Of a DNA stretch of 64,000 nt, positions 1 through 9,125 are shown in pieces (position 1 is the first letter of the stretch; the number at the start of each line of letters is the position of its first letter). Where the stretch lies: positions 26,927,160 through 26,991,159 of the forward strand of contig OZ024927.1 in the NCBI GenBank assembly GCA_964017235.1, given 5' to 3'. The notes beneath the pieces are model-generated. The model was given only the letters and a program-made list of their open reading frames with translations, made no database searches and was not told the origin of the DNA. The position numbers and the translations under genes are program-made. The DNA comes from Sabellastarte sp. h YS-2021 (lineage: Eukaryota; Annelida; Polychaeta; Sabellida; Sabellidae).

Positions 1-384
1 TACAAATGGAAGCTTAACATTGTAAACCTAATTAAATGCAGCAAAGGCTTTTAAACAAAATGAAGACCAAAGGGAAATATTTCCCTATCTTTGTTTTATT
101 CGTTAATGATTCCTTTGTGGTTTAATTTATTTTTAACTTAGGTAAAAACAAGTGTTATATATGATGGTAAGCTATCTGAATCAAAAGTTTAGTGTGTATT
201 TTGTATGATTTATGAGTTAAATTAAACCATATTTAAAAGAGAATATAAAAAAGCTGTCACATATACAGGGGCACCAATGAATATGAGAAACTCGATATTT
301 AACGTGGGATTTCTCAAACATTTCTGCATCATTTTTATGCAACAAAAAATGAGAAGAAGCTCTGTAAAAATATCTTTCGGATAT
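1..384. other. AT-rich sequence without a recognised feature
   Basis: Very AT-rich sequence with only short chance ORFs. I see no domain, RNA or repeat signature here. Confidence 0.5.
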
Positions 385-558
385 TATATAATACATATTT
401 GTAGGTTACATAGTTTTTTTTCTGAGATACTGTTGATAAGCAGCCACTTGTTTACACAAAGTAGCCATGGTATATAATACATATTTGTAGGTTACATAGT
501 TACATAGTTTTCTGAGATACTGTTGAAAAGCAGCCACTTAATTACACTTAGTAGCCAT
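385..558. repeat. 86-bp tandem duplication
   Basis: Two head-to-tail copies begin at 385 and 471 with TATATAATACATATTTGTAG and share TCTGAGATACTGTTG and GTAGCCATGGTAT. The second copy carries a small TACATAG insertion. It is a local tandem duplication immediately left of the inverted-repeat block that starts near 555. Confidence 0.8.
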
Positions 559-2135
559 GGTATGGGGGCCGCTGTATACAAGAAATATATATGTTACAGT
601 AAACATGCGAAATCAGTAAATACGCATATTCCCTAAAATTTTCAGTAAATACGCATATTTACTGATTTATGACCTGTGTTATTTCACAAGTTTACTGGTT
701 TGACTTTAAGTGAAATGAAACTTTGATGTTCACTGGTTGTAACTATATAATATTAAAGGTAAACCAAACTTTACATCATATTGGAACATTTTACTCTGTA
801 TAATAATAAATGGTAAACCAAACTATGAATTATAGTGAAACATTTTACTCTATTATGATGACTCTCAGAACATACTAAGCATACTTCATTTTAGAGTACA
901 TTACATGCAAATAGCACTGGGCTTTTAAATATTTATTTCTAAAAACTTTAGATATGTGCTTTCTATAGACATTTCATTTAAGCTTATATTATTTTCAATC
1001 CCACAGGAACTAAGGACCTATGTCATCCCTACCAATGATTAAAGATCATTTAACTTTTCACTATTTTTCTGTGACTGATACATATAAAGCATTTTTATTG
1101 GAAATAAATAAAAGTTTAAGAAATTAATTTAAATTTCCAAATTTTAACATATTTTAAATGTACCTTCATTCAGGAGAAATTTTAGCTTATCATTTAAGAC
1201 AACATGATTTACATCCAAACAAGTCTGCATGTATTCTCAAAGAATCTATTGTTAAACAGAGATTATTAGTAAGTGGTTTCTTTATTTTATTTTAATCAAG
1301 GCTTAATATTTTGCCATTTTCTGTTAGATTATGACTTTAATATAGGTACTGGCTACTTGAGCAAAGAATTGTTTTAGAAACAATGAAAAGGCCAGCTAGC
1401 CCCTAATTGGATTGGATTTCATCATAGTCTTTCAGAGGGACTTTATCTCTTTTAAGGCATCTATGGTTATGGTGTGGCTTCCTCTATTGAAGGGACAACA
1501 TTAAAGGGAAGTTTTATTTAACCCTAATTATAGATCTAAATTTTAGTGGTTACCTTTGGAAAAGAAATATATTAAAAATACATTGTTAAAACTACAGTGA
1601 AAGCCAGTTCTTGAACAAGAAATGTATCTTAATCTTATTACCTTGCTTGTTGTTCCTTATACATAAAGCATCATAATTTGATAAATATTTGGATATTTAC
1701 ATTTATAAACTTGTCTATTTACATTACAATTTATTTTAAATGAAAAAGATATATTACAAGTTTTATCACATATCATATGCAAATGCTTTTGAAATTATAA
1801 AGTGATGATAAATAGTTATCCCAGTGCTGGATTGTAAACAAATATCAAACTTTGAATATGACAAAGCCATTTAAAGTTTGAAATAACTGTATGAAAACAT
1901 AGCAGATAATGCCCAAGATATTTAAGATATCAAGTCTTCACAATGATTTTAGTAAATACGTGTATTCACTGGACCAAAAACCAGTAAATACGCATAATTA
2001 CTGAAATTTTCAGGGAATATGCGTATTTACTGACCAAATCAGTAAATACGCATATTTACTGAAAATTTCAGTAAATACACGTATTTACTGATTTTGCATA
2101 TTTACTGTAACATATACATCCCGCTCTGTATATTC
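555..2135. mobile_element. Inverted-repeat block, probable non-autonomous DNA element
   Basis: The left flank (about 570-680) and the reverse complement of the right flank (about 1935-2130) share a long imperfect inverted repeat. It contains ATATGTTACAGTAAA followed by AATCAGTAAATACG, then several copies of the palindromic word CAGTAAATACGCATATTTACTG or variants. The roughly 1.25 kb between is AT-rich with no coding signal. Inverted ends around non-coding DNA suggest a MITE-like or other non-autonomous DNA element. I could not fix exact ends or a target-site duplication, so the class is open. Confidence 0.55.
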
Positions 2136-2400
2136 CCCTGTATAGGTAATACACGGTGCCTGGTGGATAATAACAAATAATGCATTCAATAAATACATGA
2201 GCATAACTATATCTTGGGTAACATATCTAAACGAAAGTCGTACTTTTATTACAAAGGAGACCATATTAACTTCTAGAAGAAGAGCTAAACATAAATTAAA
2301 TGTTACATAGATAGCAATAAGGCAGTAGGGTACCCCAAACACCTTAATATGGTGTCATTAAATTTTAACTAAAATCTACATTGATGCAAGCTCAACCTGT

Positions 2401-3228
2401 ATGTTACATTCAGCTACAAAATCTATCGTTAAAGGCTTCAAAGGCGTTTCAAAATCAAAGAAGTCGGGTTCAGTTAAGTCGGATACGAAGTCGGATGCAA
2501 AGTCTGAACCACAAAATTTCAAGCTTCCTACATTTGATACTCTTAAGGAAGATGCTGTGATTCAGTCAAAGGTTGAACAAAGACTACAAGAACTTTCAGA
2601 ATTGGCTAAAACAGGTACGGTTCAAAAATTAAAATCTCAAAGGGGTGGCCAAGTCGAGGTCATGGTCAAAAATAGAGTCAAATGGCCTCACGAATATATC
2701 CTGTCTGGTCTTAACAAAGAAAGAGTTTCATATGACCAACTTTCAGTTACTCAATGGGTGGCTGGTTTTGGCCGCACCATGAGGGAGGAGTCGGATCCGG
2801 AAATTAAACAACACATGCTTGATTACATGATCTCCCTCATGGATGATGCAAATGATTTTTCGTGGGTTTCGGCCAAAGCCAGCCACGCAGTGTTACTATG
2901 TCGCATGGAACAAGGCGAAATCAGATCATATTCGGATGTCATGGCCATTGATCGGATTAGGAGAGCTAATGCTCAGAAATATGTCCCTAATTCAACAGGC
3001 ACTTCTCCTCAAAATTCAACTTTTCCCAAGAAGTTCGGAAAAACTACAAAATCCATGCCCTGTACATATTTTAATCAAGGTACATGTTTGCAAAAGAAAT
3101 CTCATGAGACCAGGGGGGTACTTTATAAGCACATCTGTGCTTCTTGCTTTGCCTCAGCAGGGAAGACATTTCCACATGCTGAGATTGAATGCAAAAATAA
3201 ACATAAAGGTCAGTCAAAAAACGATTAG
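2401..3228 (+). CDS. gag: Gag-like protein of copy A (N-terminally truncated)
   Basis: Open frame of 275 codons. A basic Ser/Lys-rich start (about residues 15-35) leads into a helical capsid-like middle with KLKSQRGG (about 77-84) and QWVAGFGR; the stretch DYMISLMDDANDFSW is shared with copies C-E. The C-terminus holds a zinc-finger-like motif C221-X7-C229-X5-H235 followed by LYKHICASC. The presumed role is to bind element RNA and assemble particles. Copies C, D and E have about 100-150 additional N-terminal residues that are absent here, so the ATG at 2401 may not be the native start. The reading frame ends TCA AAA AAC GAT TAG, a -1 frameshift site into the RT frame. Function is inferred from position and family; no enzyme motif is present. 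Confidence 0.8.
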   Translation: MLHSATKSIVKGFKGVSKSKKSGSVKSDTKSDAKSEPQNFKLPTFDTLKEDAVIQSKVEQRLQELSELAKTGTVQKLKSQRGGQVEVMVKNRVKWPHEYILSGLNKERVSYDQLSVTQWVAGFGRTMREESDPEIKQHMLDYMISLMDDANDFSWVSAKASHAVLLCRMEQGEIRSYSDVMAIDRIRRANAQKYVPNSTGTSPQNSTFPKKFGKTTKSMPCTYFNQGTCLQKKSHETRGVLYKHICASCFASAGKTFPHAEIECKNKHKGQSKND

Positions 3229-5927
3229 TCTTGGGTGATCATAAACGAGCGTTCACCCATCATGATCGAATTTTTGTAAATAAGAATACTGATGCCACCC
3301 ACATCAACACGCAGTTGTCGGCCACTAGGGACACGTGGCTCAGGTGGTTTATGGTTAACAGATCTGTCAACACTTCTGTTAACCATAAGTCATATGCTGA
3401 AGTTTTAAAAAATTCTTCTAAAAATATTACAGCCAATACTTCCTGTACACATACCAGACATGCACCAAACAAGCCTCATGTAGATCATAAGGTCAATTGC
3501 GTTCCCCACAAATGCGTTTATAAACGCACTCTGCACAAATCAAATACAAACTGTGAAGGGTGTCCTGGTAAACGCAACTCAGTTTCTAAAGGTCAGCCTT
3601 ATATGCAAGAGTTTGCTTTGCCATTACAGAATAGATACGAAATTTTGTCGCTTCTACAACCGCAGCACTCGGCTGATCAGCATGGTATATATTCAACTGA
3701 ACCTTTGCAGGGCAATAAAAACAAAACTGGGAAAAAATTGGGTACAAATCCATGCTGCACTAGTACTCCTGTTGGTACAGGTTCCATTACCTTTAAAGGC
3801 AATAAAAACAAAACTGGGAATAAATTGGGTCAGGTACCTCAGGAAGTTCAACAATTAGGTCTTGTACATCAGCCAAAGCACCATCTTCCACTTTTCAGGG
3901 GCAATAAAAACGGACCTAGGGCCAAATTGGGTCAGGTGCTACCTGATAGTGCTACTTTGGTTACGGTTGCTACTGACACTGATGAAAATAAGGTTTCTTT
4001 GCATAATGCTTGCACACAAGCTCAAGACACAAAAAGTGTTGCTACATCCACAAGTCATGATTTAGCATGCGTGGAGGAAAGACAGGATGAGGCTTATGTG
4101 TATCTTTATGATGTCTCCAACTCTCCTGCGAAACGTAAACGAAATATTCCTGATCATGTTTATCAGAGTAAATTCTTATCTTCAGATTATCTCAATTGTG
4201 TACACCAGAACGGTAGGAATTTTGGTTTCTTACCTTTAAACAACCTTATGGTTTATACAGGCCATCACATCACATGGTCAGAGGTTCCTAATATCGTGGA
4301 AGCTCATACCATTGTCAAAAATTCTGGAAAGCCTAACTTTATGGGGGCTAGAATCCCGGTAGCTAGCCAGTTCAATATTCAAGCTTGGGAATTCTACCTC
4401 GATCAATATTGGGACAAACAAATTGTAGATCTCTTGCAATTCGGCTTTCCTTTAGATTTTGATAGGTCAAAAATATTACAGAGTACTCATGTCAACCATT
4501 CATCTGCTTTAAAGTTTTCAGATCATGTAAAAAATTACATTGAAACTGAAAGGAATTATGGGGCTATATTGGGGCCTTTTCAAGAATTTCCTTTTCCGTG
4601 TCACATCTCTCCCTTCTTAACTAGAGATAAGCCTAACTCTGATAACAAAAGGGTTATACTAGACTTAAGCTTTCCTCATGGAAGATCAGTTAATGATGGG
4701 GTTAATAAAGATGTATACTTAAACACATTTTTTGAACTGAACTATCCTTCTGTAGATACTGTCGTAAACCGTCTCAAAACTTTAGGTTCTGAAGCACTTC
4801 TGTACAAAGTCGATATCAGTCGTGCTTTTAGACATATCAGAATTGATCCTGGAGATTTAGATTTGTTAGGTCTTAAACATGACCAGTTCTTTCTCGATCG
4901 TACGCTGCCGTTCGGATTTCGTCACGGTTCCGTTTTCTTTCAGAGGTGTACGGATGCAGTACGGTATATTATGGATAAAAAATTTAAGTTTCCTTACCTC
5001 TGCAACTATATTGATGATCTTATATATACGGGTCTTCCAAATGAAATATATAGTTCCTATACCACCCTTCTTGCACTTTTACAAGAACTAGGTCTAGAGA
5101 TTAGCCAATCCAAATTGGTTTCACCTACAACTACTGCCGTATGTTTAGGCATTGAAATTGACACTGTCGACCGTACGCTAAAAATACCTCAGGACAAATT
5201 ATCTGAAATTAAGAATATATGTCAAAAATTTGCCAGTAAGACCAAAGTGACTAAAAATCAGTTACAGTCCTTACTCGGATCCTTGTTGTACATCACAAAG
5301 TGTGTTAAACCTGCAAGATTTTTCCTCAATAGAATGCTTCAGTTACTGAGAGAACATACAAATAAGTCCACCATTCATTTAAGTGTTAATTTTCATAGGG
5401 ATCTTAACTGGTTCAACACACTCTTACCTCAGTTCAATGGCGTTACTTTCTTTGATTACAAACAGCCAGATCATATCATTTATCTAGATGCATGCCTTAC
5501 TGGCTTTGGGGGAGTTTTTGCTAGTAAGATCTATGCATTGCAGATACCTCTGGCTTTCAAAAATTATACAATAGTTCATCTGGAAATATTGAATATTGTT
5601 GTAGCATTAAAGATTTGGGGAGATTTCTGGAAAAATCAAGTAATTGATATTAAATGTGACAACATGGCGGTTGTCGAAGTTCTTAGAGCTGGTAAAGCTC
5701 GTGACCCTATTTTAGCTACTTGTGCTAGAAATATTTGGTTGCTGACTGCAATATTTAATATCCGACTAACAGTTACTCATATTCCTGGAGTTCAGAATGA
5801 AGTCGCAGACTTACTATCTAGGTGGCAGGGTACAGAATATCAATTTCATACATTATTTTCTTTTCTTCCTACTCATGAATGGATGCCAGTACATCTGCAT
5901 CACACAGATTTAAACGAATATATATAA
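3207..5927 (+). CDS. pol: Reverse transcriptase-RNase H polyprotein of copy A
   Basis: Frame open from 3207; 898 codons counted from 3231. There is no good ATG near the start, consistent with entry by -1 frameshift from gag. Residues 1 to about 300 (from 3231) are a variable linker with three copies of a GNKN..K-L-G repeat. The RT core follows: YKVDISRAFRH (Asp528), LPFGFRHGS and the catalytic NYIDDL (Asp595, Asp596), then the conserved LQSLLGSLLYITKCV connection. RNase H has Asp753 (YLDAC), Glu785 (HLEILN), Asp810 (KCDN) and Asp860 (EVADLLSRW). All expected acidic residues are present and no lesion is visible, so this copy could be enzymatically competent. The product would copy element RNA into DNA. 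The stop at 5925-5927 is followed by a splice-acceptor-like site leading into the recombinase frame. Confidence 0.93.
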   Translation, partial: RSVKKRLVLGDHKRAFTHHDRIFVNKNTDATHINTQLSATRDTWLRWFMVNRSVNTSVNHKSYAEVLKNSSKNITANTSCTHTRHAPNKPHVDHKVNCVPHKCVYKRTLHKSNTNCEGCPGKRNSVSKGQPYMQEFALPLQNRYEILSLLQPQHSADQHGIYSTEPLQGNKNKTGKKLGTNPCCTSTPVGTGSITFKGNKNKTGNKLGQVPQEVQQLGLVHQPKHHLPLFRGNKNGPRAKLGQVLPDSATLVTVATDTDENKVSLHNACTQAQDTKSVATSTSHDLACVEERQDEAYVYLYDVSNSPAKRKRNIPDHVYQSKFLSSDYLNCVHQNGRNFGFLPLNNLMVYTGHHITWSEVPNIVEAHTIVKNSGKPNFMGARIPVASQFNIQAWEFYLDQYWDKQIVDLLQFGFPLDFDRSKILQSTHVNHSSALKFSDHVKNYIETERNYGAILGPFQEFPFPCHISPFLTRDKPNSDNKRVILDLSFPHGRSVNDGVNKDVYLNTFFELNYPSVDTVVNRLKTLGSEALLYKVDISRAFRHIRIDPGDLDLLGLKHDQFFLDRTLPFGFRHGSVFFQRCTDAVRYIMDKKFKFPYLCNYIDDLIYTGLPNEIYSSYTTLLALLQELGLEISQSKLVSPTTTAVCLGIEIDTVDRTLKIPQDKLSEIKNICQKFASKTKVTKNQLQSLLGSLLYITKCVKPARFFLNRMLQLLREHTNKSTIHLSVNFHRDLNWFNTLLPQFNGVTFFDYKQPDHIIYLDACLTGFGGVFASKIYALQIPLAFKNYTIVHLEILNIVVALKIWGDFWKNQVIDIKCDNMAVVEVLRAGKARDPILATCARNIWLLTAIFNIRLTVTHIPGVQNEVADLLSRWQGTEYQFHTLFSFLPTHEWMPVHLHHTDLNEYI
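3216..3267 (+). promoter_or_regulatory. Programmed -1 ribosomal frameshift signal, copy A
   Basis: Heptamer A AAA AAC at 3216-3222 lies in the gag frame exactly as X XXY YYZ, two codons before the gag stop (3226-3228). Slipping back by one enters the RT-RH frame, which is open from 3207. Nine bases downstream a 7-bp stem forms (3232-3238 with 3253-3259; core GGGTGA/TCACCC). The loop starts TCAT and can pair with ATGA at 3262-3265, giving a possible H-type pseudoknot. The same heptamer in the same phase occurs in copies B, C and E. Confidence 0.75.
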
Positions 5928-5948
5928 CATGTTCTTTGTATTGTAGAT
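5928..5948 (+). promoter_or_regulatory. Candidate 3' splice site for recombinase mRNA, copy A
   Basis: Directly after the RT stop comes CATGTTCTTTGTATTGTAG, a short pyrimidine-rich tract ending in AG at 5945-5946. The recombinase frame resumes after two nucleotides (AT, then GTA TTG CCA). The same arrangement (stop, 6-27 nt, AG, two nucleotides, YR codons) recurs in B, C, D and E. The donor site was not identified. Confidence 0.6.
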
Positions 5949-6923
5949 GTATTGCCACATTCTTCACAGCTGGCAGCTTCAGCCTTGGAGAGGCTCAAGT
6001 CTGGTTTTCGTCCAGCTACATGGCTCCAATACAATAGAATGTTCGCCCAGTTCCTAGCATTCTTAGAGTTCCAGAACATTCATGTCCTTCAGGTGAACAC
6101 TATTGTTTTGCTTTCTTTTATGGAGTTCTGTTATCAGAGTGGTCTCTCGCAGGCTTATATCTCTAATTATTTATCTGCAGTTAGAGCCATGTTCATAGTT
6201 CATGGGCTAAATACAGATTCTTTTAAAGATGAACGCCTTCCTTTATACATTAAATCTCTCAAAATCAATGCAGTTTTCAATCCTACCATCACAAAACTGG
6301 TTTCCATTGATTTGTTGCAAAACATTGTAGCTTTGTGTGATCAAAAACAATTTCCAGTAGTTTTTAAAGCACTGTACCTTTTTTGTTTTTTCTCTTTTAT
6401 GAGACTTTCTAATATCTTGCCACATTCTGCTGCTCAGTTTGATATAACTAGGCATTTGACTAGGGGTGACGTCATTTTTGGCCAACAGGTATGCACAGTC
6501 ATAGTTAAATGGTCCAAAACCATTCAAGACCGTAAAGAAACTACTACCATTTCATTGCCAATCCTGGGTTCATCACCCCTTTGCCCTGTAGCTGCCATAA
6601 AATCCATGTACCAGGCTCTCCCGGCTTCAAAAAATTCACCATTATTTTTAGTTCATAGCCGAGGCAAATCCATTCCCTTAGCTGATTCTGCTGCCAGGAA
6701 GCATCTCAAGTCCATCTCTGCTATGCTCAATGTATCCCCTCACTTAACATTTCATAGCTTTAGAAGGTCGGCTACCACCTGGGCGTTTCACAATGGTGTA
6801 CCTTTGCAAGAAATTATGCAGCATGGCACCTGGTCATCCCAGGCAGTCTGGAGATACATTAAATCTGTCCCTTCCTCTTCCTCTCAAGTTTCTCGCACTT
6901 TCCACCATCATCTTTTCCTGTAG
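5949..6923 (+). CDS. Tyrosine recombinase of copy A
   Basis: About 324 codons with no internal stop; counted from the TTG at 5952, which is not a convincing start and fits expression by splicing. The N-terminal SAM-like/core-binding part (GFRPATW...YNRMF) is followed by the catalytic domain with Arg151 (FMRLSN), the KWSKT strand motif, His268-X2-Arg271 (FHSFRRS), His291 (HGTW) and nucleophile Tyr302 (WRYI). The complete R-H-R-H-Y set is visible, so it could be an active integrase. In the family such proteins integrate a circular DNA copy without making a target-site duplication. The frame happens to be the same as RT, separated by one stop. The gene ends just before repeat B1. Confidence 0.93.
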   Translation, partial: VLPHSSQLAASALERLKSGFRPATWLQYNRMFAQFLAFLEFQNIHVLQVNTIVLLSFMEFCYQSGLSQAYISNYLSAVRAMFIVHGLNTDSFKDERLPLYIKSLKINAVFNPTITKLVSIDLLQNIVALCDQKQFPVVFKALYLFCFFSFMRLSNILPHSAAQFDITRHLTRGDVIFGQQVCTVIVKWSKTIQDRKETTTISLPILGSSPLCPVAAIKSMYQALPASKNSPLFLVHSRGKSIPLADSAARKHLKSISAMLNVSPHLTFHSFRRSATTWAFHNGVPLQEIMQHGTWSSQAVWRYIKSVPSSSSQVSRTFHHHLFL

Positions 6924-6935
6924 TTTGGCATTTGG

Positions 6936-7634
6936 CGCCTTCTTTTGGCATATTTTACATTTTCCAGGGTTAAACCATATATAATACCATTACACTTTGC
7001 ATATTAAGCCATGTATTAATGCTTTGAAATGAATTATTATCACTTAACATGGCTGCTCTGTCACTTCTTATCTGGGCAAAGTTATAAAAATGCTGTTAAC
7101 TTTATTGCTTATTGGGTTCGGGCTTGCAAATTCATTTTGTGCACCCGTAATCCCATTGGGTCTATCAGGAAACTTGGGTTTGTTAATTACTTTATTTTGG
7201 GTCAGGGCAACTTTGTACTGTATATTTTGTTATATGAGTGACAGGGTTTTAAATTCGCATATTCATATGCTGGATTTCATAATGTCCTCGTATATATGGG
7301 ACATGTCGTGATTATCATTGGCTTCTAGCCTATGACTCATTATTTCATTAGGCAAAATTTTGTTAGGTCTAAATTTTGGCTCACGGACTAGCATGTTCTT
7401 GTTCGTCCGATAGAGCCTAGTATTTTTCAGTACTTAGGGGTTACTTTTGGGGTAAAATTTCATGTTACTTTCTACTTGTATTTTATTGTTAATTCAATTT
7501 ACCATATCGTCATAACTATTATATAATGCTTTGTGTTACAATGGATGTACAATATCAATGATGTGTTTTAACAATAATAAATTATATAACCCATGTTATC
7601 CTCTTATTGTCTTGGGGGGGGGAGGCTGGAAATG
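6936..7634 (+). repeat. Direct repeat B1 of copy A
   Basis: 699 bp, from CGCCTTCTTTTGGCATA to GGCTGGAAATG, repeated at 8424-9125. The differences I noticed are G/A at 7147 versus 8635, G/A in ATGTCRTGATT, and a G-run of 9 versus 12. AATAAATTATATAACC near the right end can serve as polyadenylation signal. Small ORFs inside the repeat have no domain and are not annotated. Confidence 0.93.
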
Positions 7635-8423
7635 TGTTAAATGCCATTTGGGTGGCATTGGGCTCATTTCGGCTCCCCCTGTCCTTGCATTTAGTATGCC
7701 GCTTCATTTGCATACATAATTGCTATTGGTCAAGACTGACCAGCGTGGGACCTCTCTGTTTTACAGGCCTCAATCCTCCATTCTGTCATTGGAAAGCAAC
7801 GAGGACACACATTTTCTCCCACCCCTCTGGTCTCATGAGCCCCTCCCCTCTATTATCTGTGAACAGATTACTGCTTCTATTCTTATATATTTTCAGGATA
7901 AGAGGCAAAGATGGCTTCCATCTGGGAATGAACCTGGGTGCGTCATTTTGTGATCTCAGCAGTGTTAGCTGGGTTTGACTTCACGCAGTGGGGATTCGGA
8001 TGCCTGTCGGATCCGTTAAGTTCCTGGCTTGTCCATATAATGGAAGTGTCTAGTTAGACGTTATGAACAGTCTGGTCTCCCAGTAGTATCTTGCTTTGAT
8101 ATTGACACTTGCATCACAGATACATGTTATTTCCATGATTATGTAATAATATTGTTGCATTATGATGATATAGTTTCCAGCACTCTATGATGCAGTTTCT
8201 CATTTTCATTGTATTTGCGGCCCCTGGCCTAGTAAGATTAGCATTGTCATAGCATCATGTTTTATACCTTTCATATTCCTGTGCCATTCTATTTTGTAAT
8301 GCATAGTCCTGCTATAGCTCTGTTTGTATTATAACGAATCATGCTTTATTTTAGTCTTTTATACATTTGCCTTCTTTTGGCATATTTTACATTTTGCATG
8401 GTTAAATCATATATAATACCAGT
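7635..8423 (+). repeat. A2 plus unique region X of copy A
   Basis: Starts TGTTAA, matching the TGGGAA left terminus of copies C, D and F, and at once forms a perfect 7-bp stem (AATGCCA 7640-7646 / TGGCATT 7653-7659). The A2/X boundary is unknown because A1 is missing. X contains a second hairpin at 7992-8014 that is also found in C and F. At 8369-8423 lies a diverged 56-bp copy of the first bases of repeat B. No coding potential was recognised. Confidence 0.7.
7992..8014 (+). promoter_or_regulatory. Conserved X-region hairpin, copy A
   Basis: GGATTCGG - ATGCCTG - TCGGATCC: 8-bp stem with two G-U pairs and a 7-nt loop. Counterparts are at 35648-35666 (copy C) and 16011-16029 (copy F), each also with a 7-nt loop. 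Role unknown. Confidence 0.55.
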
Positions 8424-9125
8424 CGCCTTCTTTTGGCATATTTTACATTTTCCAGGGTTAAACCATATATAATACCATTACACTTTGCATATTAAGCCAT
8501 GTATTAATGCTTTGAAATGAATTATTATCACTTAACATGGCTGCTCTGTCACTTCTTATCTGGGCAAAGTTATAAAAATGCTGTTAACTTTATTGCTTAT
8601 TGGGTTCGGGCTTGCAAATTCATTTTGTGCACCCATAATCCCATTGGGTCTATCAGGAAACTTGGGTTTGTTAATTACTTTATTTTGGGTCAGGGCAACT
8701 TTGTACTGTATATTTTGTTATATGAGTGACAGGGTTTTAAATTCGCATATTCATATGCTGGATTTCATAATGTCCTCGTATATATGGGACATGTCATGAT
8801 TATCATTGGCTTCTAGCCTATGACTCATTATTTCATTAGGCAAAATTTTGTTAGGTCTAAATTTTGGCTCACGGACTAGCATGTTCTTGTTCGTCCGATA
8901 GAGCCTAGTATTTTTCAGTACTTAGGGGTTACTTTTGGGGTAAAATTTCATGTTACTTTCTACTTGTATTTTATTGTTAATTCAATTTACCATATCGTCA
9001 TAACTATTATATAATGCTTTGTGTTACAATGGATGTACAATATCAATGATGTGTTTTAACAATAATAAATTATATAACCCATGTTATCCTCTTATTGTCT
9101 TGGGGGGGGGGGGAGGCTGGAAATG
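8424..9125 (+). repeat. Direct repeat B2, right end of copy A
   Basis: Right terminal copy of the 699-bp repeat, ending GGAGGCTGGAAATG at 9125. The flanking sequence AAAATGCAGTG is outside the element, because B1 and B2 stop matching here. Confidence 0.92.

Larger units (their letters stand above)
2401..9125 (+). mobile_element. Copy A: Ngaro/PAT-like YR retrotransposon, left end missing
   Basis: Order on the + strand: gag, RT-RNase H, tyrosine recombinase, repeat B1 (6936-7634), left-end copy A2 from 7635, unique region X, repeat B2 (8424-9125). This is the split-direct-repeat architecture known for Ngaro/PAT-type YR retrotransposons; inverted termini of DIRS1 type are absent. B1 and B2 differ by only two substitutions that I noticed and by G-run length, so the insertion is young. 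A1, which should resemble the sequence from 7635 (TGTTAAATGCCA), does not occur upstream within the window, and gag lacks the N-terminal part seen in C, D and E. The left part was either lost or lies beyond position 1, separated by later insertions. Confidence 0.85.

Noticed and set aside
2085..2342. 85-codon minus ORF
   Set aside because: Overlaps the palindromic right end of the inverted-repeat block; no domain.
7029..7311. Small ORFs repeated at 7029/8517 and 7090/8578
   Set aside because: They are duplicated only because they lie in the B1/B2 direct repeats; no conserved protein, and absent from B repeats of other copies.
6936..9125. LTRs of an LTR retrotransposon
   Set aside because: Both repeats lie on the same side of the ORFs, there is no TG...CA with a target duplication, and the element encodes a tyrosine recombinase instead of a DDE integrase.
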